Numbered from the stretch's first letter, positions 1 through 11,779 are shown. The stretch: DNA of 64,000 nucleotides from Proteles cristata cristata (GCA_017311185.1 JAESUZ010002401.1:310001-374000), one strand, 5' to 3'. Notes: generated by a model not told the origin, from the sequence alone. Made by a program: numbers and translations.

Positions 1-554
1 GTTAGAAGGTCTCAAGTGAGGAAGCTGGCCTGTACGACCATGGAGACAGGCTCTCTCAGATGTCATCCATGTAGAAATCATAGCTCTCCAGAGTCTGGTC
101 CTTGGCATAAATCCGGAGATACATCTTTGTCAAAAACACACAACTGAACACACTCAAGAGAACCAACGCATGCTAAGAGGCTAAGCGCAAATCAGAAATA
201 CCGACTTACCAACTAATCATAAGGAATATTCCTTTTCACTAATCAGAAAATTTACCCTGGAAACCTGGGCGCTGCTTCCCCAATGCTAAGATACCTGAAA
301 ACCTGAATTAATAACCAGTTTGCCACAAGTTAGAACAAAGAGAGAGTTTGGGGGATACCTAATAAATTATCCATAACCAACATATGCCTTTCTAGTGATC
401 AAAATTGTGGCTTTCCTACGAAGAGTCTCTCTTCCTAAGATATTGTTGCCCTAACAATCCAGACTTCTTGGACTCTAAGCTTTCTTTTTCCACATTGTTC
501 TCTCCATTAAGTATTTCTCTACATAGGATATAATACAACTGGTGGAGTTGCACC

Positions 555-697
555 TTACATGCATTATTATCCCTTTTTCCAGGTTAAAAACTCCCAGATA
601 AAGCTGACTAAGCAACTTATCTATGGTCACAACTAGTATAAGGCAGAGCAGATATTCAAAGCCAGATCTCAAACCAAAGCCTGTGCTTTTAACTTGT
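555..697 (-). repeat. MIR SINE fragment
   Basis: The reverse-complement MIR core is recognisable: a degenerate ATTATTATCCC start, then CTAAGCAACTTATCTATGGTCAC and a run resembling GGCAGAGCAGATATTCAAA. It is diverged, as expected for an old mammalian element. Confidence 0.65.
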
Positions 698-719
698 AGT
701 AAATAATGCCTTTAGTGTC

Positions 720-915
720 TTTCCCTGGGCCTCCCACTTCCCAGTCTGATTTAAATGCTTCTCCTCAGTGTTCCCATAACACCCTAAGCATGCTTCAACT
801 ATAATTTTTGGTTACAGATCTGTCTGTATCTCTACACTGAAACTTTGTGAAGATAGGAATCATGTCTCATTCACCTTTGTATCCCTAGTGCGCTATCTAT
901 CTAGGCAAATATGCA
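720..915 (+). repeat. L2 3'-end-like fragment
   Basis: The pattern ACTTTGTGAAGATAGGAATC, followed by CTCATTCACCTTTGTATCCC and CTAGTG, resembles the L2 3' consensus in the forward sense. It is diverged, and L2 versus a MIR relative is not certain. Confidence 0.45.
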
Positions 916-2639
916 AACTAATTTGTCCAGTGGTTTAACATAAAAAGCACCAAAATGAAGGCCTTGAACTTGCCTTACAAAGGTCACATCTTAAGCCCAT
1001 CAATAAACACCTCATCTAAAAAATGGGACGAAATGTATATATATAAAGTGACTTAGGTCTTTTCTGTGAAACTTAAAAAGCAGTATCATTATAGACAGGG
1101 CCTCATGCTTTATAGCCCATCTTATTAGTTTGAATTATTAGAAATAAAATTAAAGTCCTCATTTATCTTCTAATACAACATATATAAATAATACATAATT
1201 CAGAAAAAGCTTCCCCTTTCTGAAAGGACACAACCATCATCTATACCAAAATCAAACAGTGGCACCCTCCTCTGGTGAATGGTAAGGGAGCTAAAACAAC
1301 ACAAAAAAATGACAATTAGGTGGGATTTTTCTTGAATGAAAGAAAAAACAGAAGAGAAATTACCTAATATTATTTGTTATTATCGCATTCCCAATAACAA
1401 GATAACTACATTTTATATCACCTTTTTTATTTTGCCCTAAAACAAAGTCAGAATGAATGAACTGGCTACATAGTATAAGAAATTATAGATAGAACGATTA
1501 CTCTATTCTCAAGGAGGGTACCTATACATGTAAAATTCTTCTATTTAAATAAAAACATTTATCATGTCCCTTTTCTGGATGATACATTTACCGGAAGATA
1601 GTATTAGAAATTTTTCAACCTGAAATCTGTTTAGGTCTGCAACTTTCAGATTTTAGAATATCAACTTAAAAGAAAATTTTAAATACTCAATCACTTACAC
1701 GCACAGGCTCAAAACATGCCAATACAGTACACCCAGGCAAGCATAACCCAAAGTTTCACAACACTAATATTACATCCAGAACTTTAAATTAAAAATAAAA
1801 CTATGCTTTCTATGACCAAAAGCAGTAATCGGCTGCCAATTTTATTTTAAAAATATATAATAAATATAAGCTTTATTAAATGATTTACCGCAGTGTAAGC
1901 ATATAAAACGAAAATAAAGACATTCTAATCAAACCAAGAAAACAGTGCAGTCATTATATTGGCAACATTATCATTCAGGTATGTTTCTACCCAGGCACAC
2001 AGCATCTGTTCACTCAATTAATTTCATGGTTTTCCCCTATCCTGTGACCAAGGGGAAAAGAACCCCACACTACAGGAGAAGCTACAAAATTACAAACAGT
2101 AATAAACCTTCATTTTTAAAGACAAAACATAGGTCTAGGGTGGATGGAAAAATAGCAAAATCTGATCTCAGTTCTACCAAATAAATTTTCCAACTAAGTT
2201 TGTCTCCTGGCAAAGTTGGTTTAAGGCAGATGCATACAATATCTCCCAAAGATTAGCAGAATGGGGGGGTGGGCGGGGAAGTGACTTTGTACCAAAGACA
2301 GAATGCAAACAAGATAACCAATTGAACAAGCATTCGTGAAAGCGAATGACATCCAGACATCCCCTACAGCTCACCAGGGACATGAAGGGCCAAGAAGAGA
2401 GTTGGAGGGAAAGTTGGATGCGAGCACAGAGCACGGAAGGTGGGGTGGGGGTGGGAGGCTAAAAAAGTAAGAGTGGCGAAGGGGATTGGAGGAATACGAG
2501 TAAGAAAGTATACTGCAAAAAAAATTTAAAACTGCAGCACTGAAACTCTTACAAACTGCCAGTTGAGAGAGATGGGGTAGCTGGCCTGATGCGCTTGGTA
2601 GAACAGTGCTGGAGCCACATTTGCCACACACTTCCCCTG

Positions 2640-2990
2640 GGCAGATGCCCGAGGATTAGAGCCAACCCTCGCCCCGACCTCCAGGAAATCTGAGCCCCAG
2701 CGCGCAATCAGGGTGCCGCAGAAATGCGGCAGGGGGACCTGAACCTGCCTCCAACACCATCTCTTGCTCCCAGATGAACACTAAATAAAAGAGTTTAGAA
2801 GCAGGGAGACGTCTGCGCGCCCACGCTGGCCAGGGCGCAGGGGCGAGATCGGGGCACCGCCGCCTCTGCAGGCATTGCCACCTCTGCAAAGGCCAGAGGC
2901 ATCTCGGTCCCGCGCCACGATCAGCTGAAAGCAGGCGACCAGCGAGGCGCGGCTGTCAACTGGCCCGATTGCACTTGCAAAGTTAATGGA
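2640..2990. other. GC-rich shore within PPM1L intron 1
   Basis: This patch has raised GC and CpG (for example around 2815-2860 and 2905-2955) about 0.9 kb downstream of the first exon. Several frames happen to stay open because of the composition. No splice site or motif convinces me that it is an exon. It may be a CpG-island shore or an intronic regulatory segment. Confidence 0.4.
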
Positions 2991-3499
2991 GTTGGGAAGA
3001 AGCGCAGAGGTGCCCCTATGGTTCCTCTTCTAGGAGAATGCGATGAGGAGATGCGACCTCACTGACGGCTCTGCAGATTTTGTCTCTTTTCCCTAAGAGA
3101 ATCAAAGATTTTTTTTTCCCCTTCTTTATGCCTAAGCTTGGCCTCAAACCCTAGAACAGAGGCGCTGAAGCTCTGGGCCAAAGTTCCCTGTAGAAACCAT
3201 AAACTCTCCCCCCAAAAACTAGCACAGTCACTTGCTAGGTTCTGGCCTTGGGAAACCTCATAAATTCTGAGGCACAAAATAGGTTATGGATAACCCTCCC
3301 TCCCCCAAATTGGCCACTGAATCCCAAGAGGTCTGGAGCCAGCACTATTTTTTAGCAACTTGAGCCACATTTGAATCTAGTGTCTTTGTCCATCCCGGCA
3401 CCAGGTCATCACCACGCCCCTCGCACCCAGTTCCTACCCTGCTACGCACACATCCTGTTTACACACACTCATTCAAACAAAACCCCAGAGAACTCCTAC

Positions 3500-3898
3500 C
3501 TCGCCCCCGTGTCCGTCGAAGATCCCGAAGATGGACGGGTGCGTCTTGTTGGCTAGGTCCGTAAGAACTTCGAATCGGTCCTCCATGTGGTCTCTCCGGC
3601 CCTGGATGGAATACACGGCCACGTTGTGGCTCTTAAACTCCCAGGTCTTGGAAAACTCGGCCTCCAGCACGTCGAGTCCCCCGAGCCGATCATTCTGCAT
3701 GATCTCCGCCACCTTGCCCTTCACCATTTTAACGGCGTCCCGGCTGGACTTGACGATGGTCTTCACCTCGTCGGTGTGGAAGAAGTAACTCCACAGTGCC
3801 AAGCTGATGCACAGCAGGAAGAGCGTCTCGGGTCTCAGCAAGAAGTAGCGCATGATGCGACCCAGCAAAGACAGCAAAGTCATTGTATCCTCTATCAT
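3500..3898 (-). CDS. PPM1L: PPM1L exon 1 coding part (protein phosphatase, Mg2+/Mn2+ dependent 1L, N-terminal 133 residues)
   Basis: PPM1L (PP2C-epsilon) is known as an ER membrane-anchored serine/threonine phosphatase acting on stress-kinase signalling (TAK1, ASK1) and on the ceramide transporter CERT. The 133 codons start MIEDTMTLLS and match the known N-terminus as I recall it. A hydrophobic anchor spans about residues 19-40. The PP2C fold begins near residue 90, with RRDHMED at 101-107 and the metal-binding signature GIFDGHGG at 125-132 (Asp128). After Glu133 a consensus donor (GAG|GTAGGAG, intron from 3499) gives a phase-0 junction, so the open frame beyond it is intronic. The remaining exons, about 60 percent of the usual 360 residues, lie off the left edge. 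The start is fixed by an in-frame TAA immediately 5' of the ATG. M1 context is weak (T at -3, A at +4); M6 has A at -3. No disruption is seen. Identification rests on recognition of the protein and is secure. Confidence 0.97.
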
Positions 3899-5410
3899 TT
3901 ATTATAGCTACAGCCCCAACCACCAGCAGCGACGCGCGCCCCGAAGGCTCGCCGGGTCCCGGAGCACTGCGGGGACAGCCCGCGGGGAGGGAGGCGGAGC
4001 AGCAGCCGGGGGTGGGGGGCGGAGGCTCGCGGAGCCGGGCAGGAGGCGGACGAGCCGGCTGCTCCCAGCCCGCACGGCGAACAGAGGCAGTTTCCCTTTT
4101 GTCTCCCGGCCTCGGCGGCACGGAGGCCCGCGCCTGGCGCACCCGCGCCTGTGCCCGCGGACCGCGCCGCCTCCCCTCCCCGCGCCCCTTTGTGAGGCGG
4201 CGGCCGAGACGGCAGCGGTAGCAGCAAAGCGGCAGCCGCGGTGCGCGGACTGGGCTAGAGAAATCAAGTTAAAGTTGTGCCGGGCGAGTCTACGGCGGTG
4301 GGCGGGAAAATTCGGGGGGCGCTGGCGCCCGCGCGGCCTCTCGGCGGATGCCCCGTCGCCGCCCTGAGGAGCGATCAGCAGCAGGTGAGGCGCGGGGCGC
4401 GAGAGCCCAGCGGGCAAGGAATGCACGTCCCCTCGGTCGCCGCGGCAGGGGAGCGCAGAGCCGGCCGAGCGCTCCGATTCCTTCAGACACCCCGGGGAGC
4501 CCCAGAGAATAAAAGTTTGGCGGGAGCCTGGGCAGAGGCGGGGGTACGCGGAGCCGGGCGACGCAGCACAATCCGCGCTGAGCCGCAGGCGGCTGGCGGG
4601 CTCTGCCTGCCTCTCCCCAGTACCTCCCTGCTCCGCTCGGCACCGCTCGGCTCCGCTCGCGCGCTCCCTCCTCTGGCCCCGGCCCGCGCTCGCCCCGCCC
4701 CGCGCGCGCTCGCCCCGCCCCGTCCCGCCCCCGGAGCTCGGACTCCAGGCCCGAGGAGCTCGCGCGGAGCTGTCAAAGGCTGAGGAAGCTCCGCGGCGGC
4801 TGGCGCGCTTGCAGCTCCGGGCGGTTCGGACGAACCAAGGGGGAGAAAGGGGGCAGGTCCACTGCCCAACTCGAGTAGCTGTGCTTTCCGCCCTCCTGTG
4901 CGGGCTCCCAGGACAAAATAGTACTGATCCTGGTAGTCTGAAGGTTGGTTTTCTCGGGAGCTAGTGTCGCCGACTGGAAAGCAGAGCGCCGCACGTGAGC
5001 GTTCCCCCCTCCGGCAGGCAGCGCGGTAGTGCGGTCCCCGTCTCGCCAGGCATAAGGCAAGCGAGAAGGGACGCACTTCTCCAGGCTCGCAAAGCGAGGC
5101 GGAGAGGATCCAACCGTTGGGTTCTGTGGCAGAGGCCTGCCCGGATCTCACGAGAGGCAGAGAGCGAGCCTGAGGCCTACGAGCTTTCTCAAGATGGACA
5201 AAGACCCTCCCGAGAACAGCAGGATGTGAGGACCCGGGGTCACATGGACGTGCGCTCTGAGGATAACCTCGGGAGGGGCGAGAATGGGCTGGTGTCCCTG
5301 AGGGCTGCGGCCGCCCCTGGAGCGGAGGACGTAACCGCGAAGGCCTTCCGTGGTCGCAACCCTTCCACGGAGAGACACGGAGCCTCCTAGTGGAGCCCTG
5401 GGGCGCTCCT
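3890..5410. promoter_or_regulatory. PPM1L: PPM1L CpG-island promoter and 5' UTR
   Basis: A dense CpG region begins within exon 1 and extends about 1.5 kb upstream. The densest part, 3930-4790, falls off after about 5400. It has no TATA box at a sensible distance in the PPM1L sense, which is typical of a dispersed-start housekeeping promoter. The 5' UTR occupies some part of 3899 to about 4300, but the start site cannot be fixed from sequence. A CACGTG E-box is at 4992-4997. A plus-strand donor-like CAG|GTGAGG at 4382-4390 is noted separately. The many overlapping long open frames here are composition artefacts. Confidence 0.85.
4685..4735 (-). promoter_or_regulatory. Tandem GC boxes (Sp1/KLF type)
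   Basis: Three CCCCGCCCC/CCCGCCCCC boxes occur within 50 bp. Two sit in a roughly 20-bp tandem duplication that repeats GCTCGCCCCGCCCCG. They lie about 0.8 kb upstream of the PPM1L start codon inside the CpG island. Confidence 0.6.
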
Positions 5411-6924
5411 AGCGCCTCCACGGGGCGAGGGCTGTCACCCGGCTGCTGGGAGTTTCAGGATCCCTTTGAAGCTGCAGAGTTAAGACTCCTTAAGACTTCC
5501 TACCACGTCCTCAATATTCGCGGGAGAAAGTGAAGTCGGGGCGGGAGTCTTTCGATGAGCCAAAGTGAAGGGTCGCGCGGGCTTCCAGAAGCCGGCAAGG
5601 ATAACTTGTTCAAATATGGGCAGGTGTCGATGTCGAAGATTGGGGGGGGGCGGAGGGATCTATGTACAAATACAGCTTAAAATACAGAAAGAAGGAAGCT
5701 TTAAAGGAAAATATTCACTCGCTACCCCTGTCCAGAAAGAAAAGTGCTGATCTGCAGCTTCCAGTCCGCTGGACTGAAGAGTAGAGGCTGCCCGACCCAA
5801 GCCCAGCCAGTGTTGGTCTCCCCAAGCATTCCTGCCTTGGTATGATCTCGACTACATTTTTTAAACCAAAAAATAAAACGACAAAAATTTCTGAGAGGAA
5901 ATACACCAAAATACTCATGTGGTTAATTACAGTAATAGATTATATGTGTTTTCATGTTATGCTTTGGACTTTTTGTCTGCTTTCTACAACTTTTCCAAAA
6001 TATTTACAAAAGTCATAGATTGCCATCATAACCAGGAAAAAAAAACTTTATCTCAATTATATTCTCAATTATATAAACATGCATGGTAAAGGAAGGAAAT
6101 ATGAAGAACTGTTAACAGTATGTTATTCTTGACAACTAAGATACGGTCCCCTGTTCTGTTTTGTGCTTTTTGATATATTCCACCTGACAGAATAAACAGT
6201 TTTGAAATAAACTGTCATTCTGTTCAAAAGTCATAAGTCATGAGGTCCTAAAATGAGACAATGAATTTGAAAGCCTTTAGGAACTATAAAGCAAAAGTAA
6301 TACATTAGTGTTGTCATGAAGATATGAGTTTACAATATTTCTTACTGTAAATTAGCAAATGGATTTTTGGGCACATTATCAGTTTCTCAATACACGAATG
6401 TTTCTCTCATGGCAAAGGCAACTTCCAGATAAGCTGATCAAGATTCCAAAACTACAAGTCAAAGTAGGCCCTGGAGCAGAGGTAAAATTCCAAACCTAGG
6501 GTCCCATCCAGCCTGTCCACAATATTACTACATTGATGATAGCAGCAGACACTTTTGAGAGGTATGACTTATGTTTCCTCCGTATCTAAATAAAAAAGAG
6601 AAAGGACCATTCTGGTTTCTCTGGAGATTAAGTAGCAAAAGGAGGGCTTGACTTGATTAATAAATCTAGACATCCTATCAATTTTGTAGAGATATGCTTT
6701 GACATTTATATTTAAGTAATTAATTTTTGTGAAAAATCAATAAAATGATTTTTCAAGTATACCCTATAGGCATTTTTTTCTATTAAGAAATTCATATGGT
6801 TTACACAATAACTTTTAAAAGCCTAAAAAAGTATTTTGTTATACATTGCTATGAGTTTTAATATGTTTGAGAAAAAGGTCTTCCTCTAGTGACAAACTTT
6901 TACATATTCCTTGAAACTGTAAAG
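5411..6924. other. Intergenic sequence upstream of PPM1L, nothing recognised
   Basis: Composition falls from GC-rich to AT-rich by about 5.8 kb. There is a short G-run at 5642-5650. I see no interspersed repeat or coding signal that I can support. Confidence 0.6.
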
Positions 6925-7115
6925 ATTTTTCATGTGTATCAATTTATTTCCATTCTCATAACAATCCTATGAGGAAGATAAAGGAGCTATTATCTCTGTT
7001 TGTAAACAGGAAGCAAATGAGGCAAAAAGATGTTAATGAATACCACAATTCAGTATAGGAAGTTGGAAACTCAAACTCAGTTCTTCTGACCACCAATTCA
7101 ATACTCTAACATCCA
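6925..7115 (-). repeat. MIR SINE
   Basis: Reverse-sense MIR features are visible: TTTCCATTCTCATAACAATCC, CTATGAGGAAGATA, a degenerate AAACAGGAAGCAAATGAGGC (the usual 'gaaactgaggc' block) and a CTCAGTTCTTCTGACCACC tail. Confidence 0.65.
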
Positions 7116-7529
7116 TTGATTGTCCAGTGATACCGCAATGATTAGTCTAATTTTTATGCTTCTCTAGTAACATTTCAGTGGTTCTTCATTAGAGAAATCT
7201 CAAAAAGAATACACAGGTTCTTATTCCACGATTCTGACTTTTTAGCCTCTCGGTTCAGGCTTGTCAGCACTGCGCTGTAAGCATTCACCTCTGAGACTAA
7301 AAATATGTGCTGGGCAGAGGACAAGTACAAGTAGACTGTCCTTCAGCTGTACATAAAAGTCTAAAAGATTTGTTGCTAGAGTAAAATATCTGAATTTCAC
7401 AGGGAAGAAAAGAGTACCATAGAATATTCCTTATGCAAATACTTTACCATTACATTTTGCCATTTACCAAAATCCCTATATGTATTTTTTTTAGTTTTGC
7501 TTAGTTTTAAGACTTTTATAGAAAGGTGT

Positions 7530-7915
7530 GTGGTTCTCTGGTACTTTTTTTTTTTTTTTTTTACTTAATACTATATTTCTACATCCTTCCATACCCTTAC
7601 ATATAGTTCAGTCATTTTCACTACTACGTAATATTCTACTGTGTGACTGTTCTACAATTTATGTATTTATCTTCCTTCTATGGACATTTGAGTTTCCAGT
7701 TTTTTACTATCATGATCAATGATTTCATAGGTTATTTTTGTACTGTTTCTTGGTGCATGTGTGCAAAAGTTTCTCTGTGATATATACCCAACAGTGAAAT
7801 TACTGGGTAGTGGGAATGAAAATGCTCAGCTTTACAATTTGAGGCCAAATTATTTTAAAAAATACATTGTTCTCATTTACACTCCCACTAACAGTGTGAT
7901 CAAAGCTCTTTAAAA
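7530..7915 (-). repeat. Old L1 (L1M-type) fragment
   Basis: The plus strand reads as the complement of an L1 ORF2/3' segment: TGATATATACCCAACAGTGA, ATTACTGGGTAGTGGG, then TTTACACTCCCACTAACAGTG. It is degenerate with no open frame. A poly(T) run at 7545-7562 precedes it. Confidence 0.6.
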
Positions 7916-8359
7916 AAATAGGAGGACCATTACTACAAGTTCTATCTTAAAAGTGATTTTCAACATTGGTCTTTAGGTAATGTAAATGATTAAGTAAATG
8001 ATTAACCATGATCATGAACTATTAATCTGTATTTAATGTTCAGTGCTTCTCATAAAACTTTCTTAGATGCAAAATTTAATAATAAATCTTCAGTTTTAAA
8101 TGCACTTTAAGCAGAAATGAACCTGTTTTAGTAGTACAGCTAAGAAAAAATTAATCATTTTAAATAAGTACAATCTATCAATCTGGACTTGTAATTTAAA
8201 TATCTCAATTGTGTCAAATGTAGAACTAATCTGACAGACACTGATCATGTTAGGATGTAATCCTATTTTATTTCACTGGACTTCAAAAACACAAGGTCCT
8301 TTTCTATAACCCAAGTGTTTAAATTAATTACAGAGATATATTAAGGATACTTATTTTCT

Positions 8360-8575
8360 AGGTGCCTCGGTAGCTTAGTCGTTGAGCATCTGACTTCAGC
8401 TCAGGTCATTATCTCACAGTTCATAGGTTCAAGCCCTGCATTGGGCTCTGTGCTGCCAGCTCAGAACCTAGAGCCTGCTTCGGATTCTGTGTCTCCCTCT
8501 CTCTCTGCCCCTCCCCTACTCAAACTCTGTCTCTCTCAAAAATAAAAAACACTGAAAAAAAGTTTTTCTTAAAAA
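8360..8575 (+). repeat. Feline-type tRNA-derived SINE (SINEC)
   Basis: The head (GGTGCCTCGGTAGCTTAGTC), CT-rich middle and A-rich tail are all present. The flanks AAGGATACTTATTTTCT (8343-8359) and AAGGATACTTAATTTCT (8576-8592) form a 17-bp target duplication with one mismatch. Confidence 0.93.
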
Positions 8576-8861
8576 AAGGATACTTAATTTCTGAATAAGA
8601 TTTTTCTATGCACCAAGTCTCTGTACATAAACCATACTTATCCTAAGAACCCGTATTCTAATTGCCCTAGGCTTCTCTACGATAATCTTCAAACAAGCTT
8701 CCTAAATTATAAAGTTAATCTGAAACATTACCTAAAATTTTTATCCTAATTAACATACATCAACATTCTAGCTAAGTTATAATATGAAACATAATAGTTA
8801 GATAATGTTGCCTAAAATGCTTAAATGACTTCTAAGCACTCTTAGAATAAAGACACAAGTC

Positions 8862-9033
8862 AGGGTACCTGGGTGGCTCAGTCAGTTGGGAATCCAACTC
8901 CTAATTTTGGCTTGAGTCATGGTCTCATGAGATGGAACCCCACATCAGTCTCTGTGCTAACAGCACAGAATCTGCTTGGGATTCTCTCTCTCCAACCCTC
9001 CCCCGCTTGCTTTCTGTATCTGTCTGTCTCAAA

Positions 9034-9072
<39 letters not shown>

Positions 9073-9073
9073 A
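8862..9073 (+). repeat. Feline-type SINE with (AAAT)n tail
   Basis: A diverged head is followed by a CT-rich stretch. The tail has expanded to about ten AAAT units (9030-9071). The target duplication is AAGACACAAGTC / AAGGCACAAGTC (8850-8861 and 9074-9085). Confidence 0.92.
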
Positions 9074-9099
9074 AAGGCACAAGTCTTAGCTATGGCCTT

Positions 9100-9612
9100 C
9101 CTGTCCTTCTTGGTCTATGTCATGGCACCTACTCCCTCAGCCCATCCACTTCAGTGCCATTTGACTTCTTTCAGTTCCTATAAAGTGTCAAGCTCCCTTT
9201 TGACTCAGAACCTTTATTCAAGCAGTTCCATTTAGCTGGAATGCTCGCCTTTCCCAAGCCTGTTCTTCCATCCACACTTCCTGGTTGACTATCATCCCTC
9301 GGATCTTAACTCATGTATCAGTCTCTCAAGAGCCCTTCCTGACTCAACAATCTAAGTGAGGCCCTTCTTGCTCTCTCTCTCATGGCAATCTGTACTTTTA
9401 CTTCACAGTGCTCATCTAAGTTGTACATATATATTTTGTGGGATTTTTTTGAAGTTAATGTCTCCTCCCCACCCCCCATTCTCACTATAGTTTATGGGCT
9501 CCTTGAGGGCAGCAACCATTTCTATTTTACTCTCCAGTATAACTCCAGCACCTGACACAATGCCTAGCACATAGTTAACATACTATAAATATTTGTTCAT
9601 GAATGAATGAAG
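9100..9612 (+). repeat. L2 LINE 3' region
   Basis: The forward L2 3' end is clear: GGGCTCCTTGAGGGCAGCAA, then CACCTGACACAATGCCTAGC and ATAAATATTTGTTCATGAAT, ending in a GAATGAATGA tail. The 5' limit is approximate. Confidence 0.75.
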
Positions 9613-9955
9613 GTAATTACTCTAAAATAATTATTTCAGCCCCGCTCAAATACTCTCTACTATTGTTGGTAATAAATGAAACTAATCAATGTGCCTTTGA
9701 ATCCTGGGTGGCAATAGAAAAGTCAAAGAATAACTCACCCATGGATAGTTGAAAATTGATTTTACTAACAGACAAAACATTAAAGGCCATTCACGTTTTT
9801 TCCTTTTTTTTTTTTTTTAAATTGTTACTCAGCTGAAGATAATATTTTCATTTATGCACACAGGGAAATTCTTGGAAAGAACAAAGATTTTTACAAAATG
9901 AGTGTCCTTTGTCCATTTTTTCTACTAGGATATTTATCTGTTTTCTTTTGAAGTG
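9613..9955. other. Unassigned intergenic sequence
   Basis: Only a poly(T) run at about 9805-9820 stands out. Confidence 0.5.
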
Positions 9956-9973
9956 TCAAAATTTTTATATCTT

Positions 9974-10185
9974 TTTTTTAAATATTTTTTTATTTATTTC
10001 TAGGAGAGAGAGACAGCGTGAGCAGGGGAGGGTCAGAGAGAGAGGGAGTCACAGACTGAAACAGGCTCCAGGCTCTGAGCCCGAAGTCAGCACAGAGCCC
10101 GACGCGGGGCTCGAACCCACGAACCGCGAGATCATGACCTAAGCGAAAGTCGGACGCTCAACCTACTAAGCCACCCAGGCGCCCC
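9974..10185 (-). repeat. Feline-type SINE, younger subfamily
   Basis: This is a full-length, little-diverged copy with a perfect 18-bp target duplication TCAAAATTTTTATATCTT (9956-9973 and 10186-10203). It carries the block GTCTGTGACTCC and the tail junction CTCCTAGAAATAAAT (minus sense) that mark a distinct subset of copies in this window. Confidence 0.96.
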
Positions 10186-10285
10186 TCAAAATTTTTATAT
10201 CTTAAGGCCATTATTCAAGCTGTGAATGTTATTTCCCATCTTATCTTTTACTTTTCCATTGTTTATGATGCTTTGAAATATAAGG

Positions 10286-10338
10286 ATTTTTTTTAAGTTT
10301 ATTTATTTATTTTGAGAGAGAGAGACAGCAGTGGGGAG

Positions 10339-10379
<41 letters not shown>

Positions 10380-10505
10380 CCCAAGTAGGCTCTGCACTGT
10401 CAGCGCAGAGCCCAGTATGGGGCTCTACCTCAAGAATGGTGAGATCATGACCTGAGCTGAAATCAGAAGTCCAATGCTCAGCTGACTGAGCCACCCAGGT
10501 GCCCC
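10286..10505 (-). repeat. Feline-type SINE with expanded (CT)n
   Basis: The head lies at the right end (GGCACCTGGGTGGCTCAGTC in minus sense). The internal CT tract has expanded to about 20 dinucleotides (GA on the plus strand, about 10338-10377). Confidence 0.93.
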
Positions 10506-11394
10506 AAGGAGGTTTATTTCTGGCTTTGCGGTTAATATTTTATTTTATAAAATTAATTCTACCTTTTTCTTTATAATTTTGTACGTTTTACATCATGCTT
10601 AGAGTGGGCAAGTAAGCTTTTTATTCCTCCGTAGACATGAGAATCTGCAGTGCACTCAGGGTACATTTCTCCAGCTATTTTTCCCACCATGCCCAATATA
10701 GTGCAGAGTGCAACTCATTCATTTAGTCATTTAACCTGGTTAACATTTACTTATGTGCTAACAGTGTCAGGTCTATCTTTTATGCAAAGTCTTCCTTTGA
10801 AACAGGCTGATCACATTTGGACTGAGTGCCTCCACAGTTACAACTCTCTGGACAACAAGCTCAAACCAATGCAATTTTAGTATCAGAATATCTAGAAACA
10901 CATTAGGAAGCAGTAAGTCTTAAATAATATGACATCCAAACATGAAGTGACTGCAGTTAAGAAAGATATTGAAATCATGGTTACACTTTTGGGAAGAGAA
11001 AGTTGTGAGTGCACATAAAGCATAAATATCATTCCATTGTGATTCCACTTAATATTCAATGAAAATGTGTTTCAATAAGAATCCATGCTTGCTAGCTGAG
11101 ATTTAGTTAGAAGTTGAAGAGAAGGCTTGATTGATGTCTGAATCTCATTTTAAAATACCTATAACCTTACAACAGAAATATTCTGTGATTTCAAAGCTTA
11201 AGAGGGGAGTATATTTTTATTTGGGATTCATCCCAAAGATTAAGTTACTGAGCAGTAAAGCCTCATCATTCCCACAGATGACTCATTAGATATAAGGGGA
11301 GAGGAGGAAAGAAAAGAACATATAGGAGAATTAGATGGGAGGAGGCACGAAATGTGGTTTGACAAAGTATATTTTTAAAGCTTCCTTTGTAAAA
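10506..11394. other. Unassigned intergenic sequence
   Basis: I recognise no gene or repeat. Open frames here are short and lack coding character. Confidence 0.5.
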
Positions 11395-11428
11395 ACAAAA
11401 CAAAACAAAAACAAAGAAAGAAAGAAAT
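11390..11428. repeat. A-rich simple repeat (CAAAA)n/(GAAA)n
   Basis: AAAAC units are followed by GAAAG units. This is probably a decayed poly(A) tail, but its parent element is not recognised. Confidence 0.7.
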
Positions 11429-11458
11429 ACAAACATAATGTTGAGTTTAAAATAAATC

Positions 11459-11696
11459 AACTTTTGGAGCACCACGGTGACTCAGTCGGTTGAGCGTCTG
11501 ACTCTTGGTTTTAGCTCAGGTCATGATCTCACAGTTCATTTGTTCAAGCCCTGCATTGGGCTCTGCGCTGAGAGCACAGAACCTGCTTGGGATTCTCTCT
11601 CTCTCTCTCTCTCTCTCTCTCCCCCCCCTCCCCCTGCCCCTCCCCCACTCATGCTCTTTCTCTCAAAATTGACAAATAAACATTTGAAAAAAATAA
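11459..11696 (+). repeat. Feline-type SINE with (CT)n-(C)n tract
   Basis: The flanking duplication is TTTAAAATAAATC (11446-11458 and 11697-11709). The CT tract runs into a C-rich tract (about 11596-11650). Confidence 0.93.
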
Positions 11697-11779
11697 TTTA
11701 AAATAAATCCATTATTTTTTAATTTTTTTTTTTGTTTTTTATATGCTGTCCTTGTAGTCTTGGGAGAAAAAAAAAGTAA

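Larger units (their letters stand above)
1..3499 (-). other. PPM1L: Start of PPM1L intron 1 (continues past left edge)
   Basis: This begins with the consensus donor at 3499 (minus strand GTAGGAG) and has no recognisable second exon. It is AT-rich and unremarkable except for a MIR (555-697), an L2-like stretch (720-915) and a GC-rich shore at 2640-2990. Between 950 and 2640, and between 2990 and 3490, I see no gene or repeat that I can name. No feline SINE lies in the first 8.3 kb, which contrasts with the dense SINE load further right. Confidence 0.85.

Noticed and set aside
3852..5421. Many long overlapping open frames on both strands (up to 312 codons) in the CpG island
   Set aside because: They arise from very high GC, which removes stop codons in all frames. 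They are low-complexity (Ala, Arg, Pro, Gly) and mutually overlapping, with no recognised domain. Only the PPM1L frame has a known protein and a proper donor.
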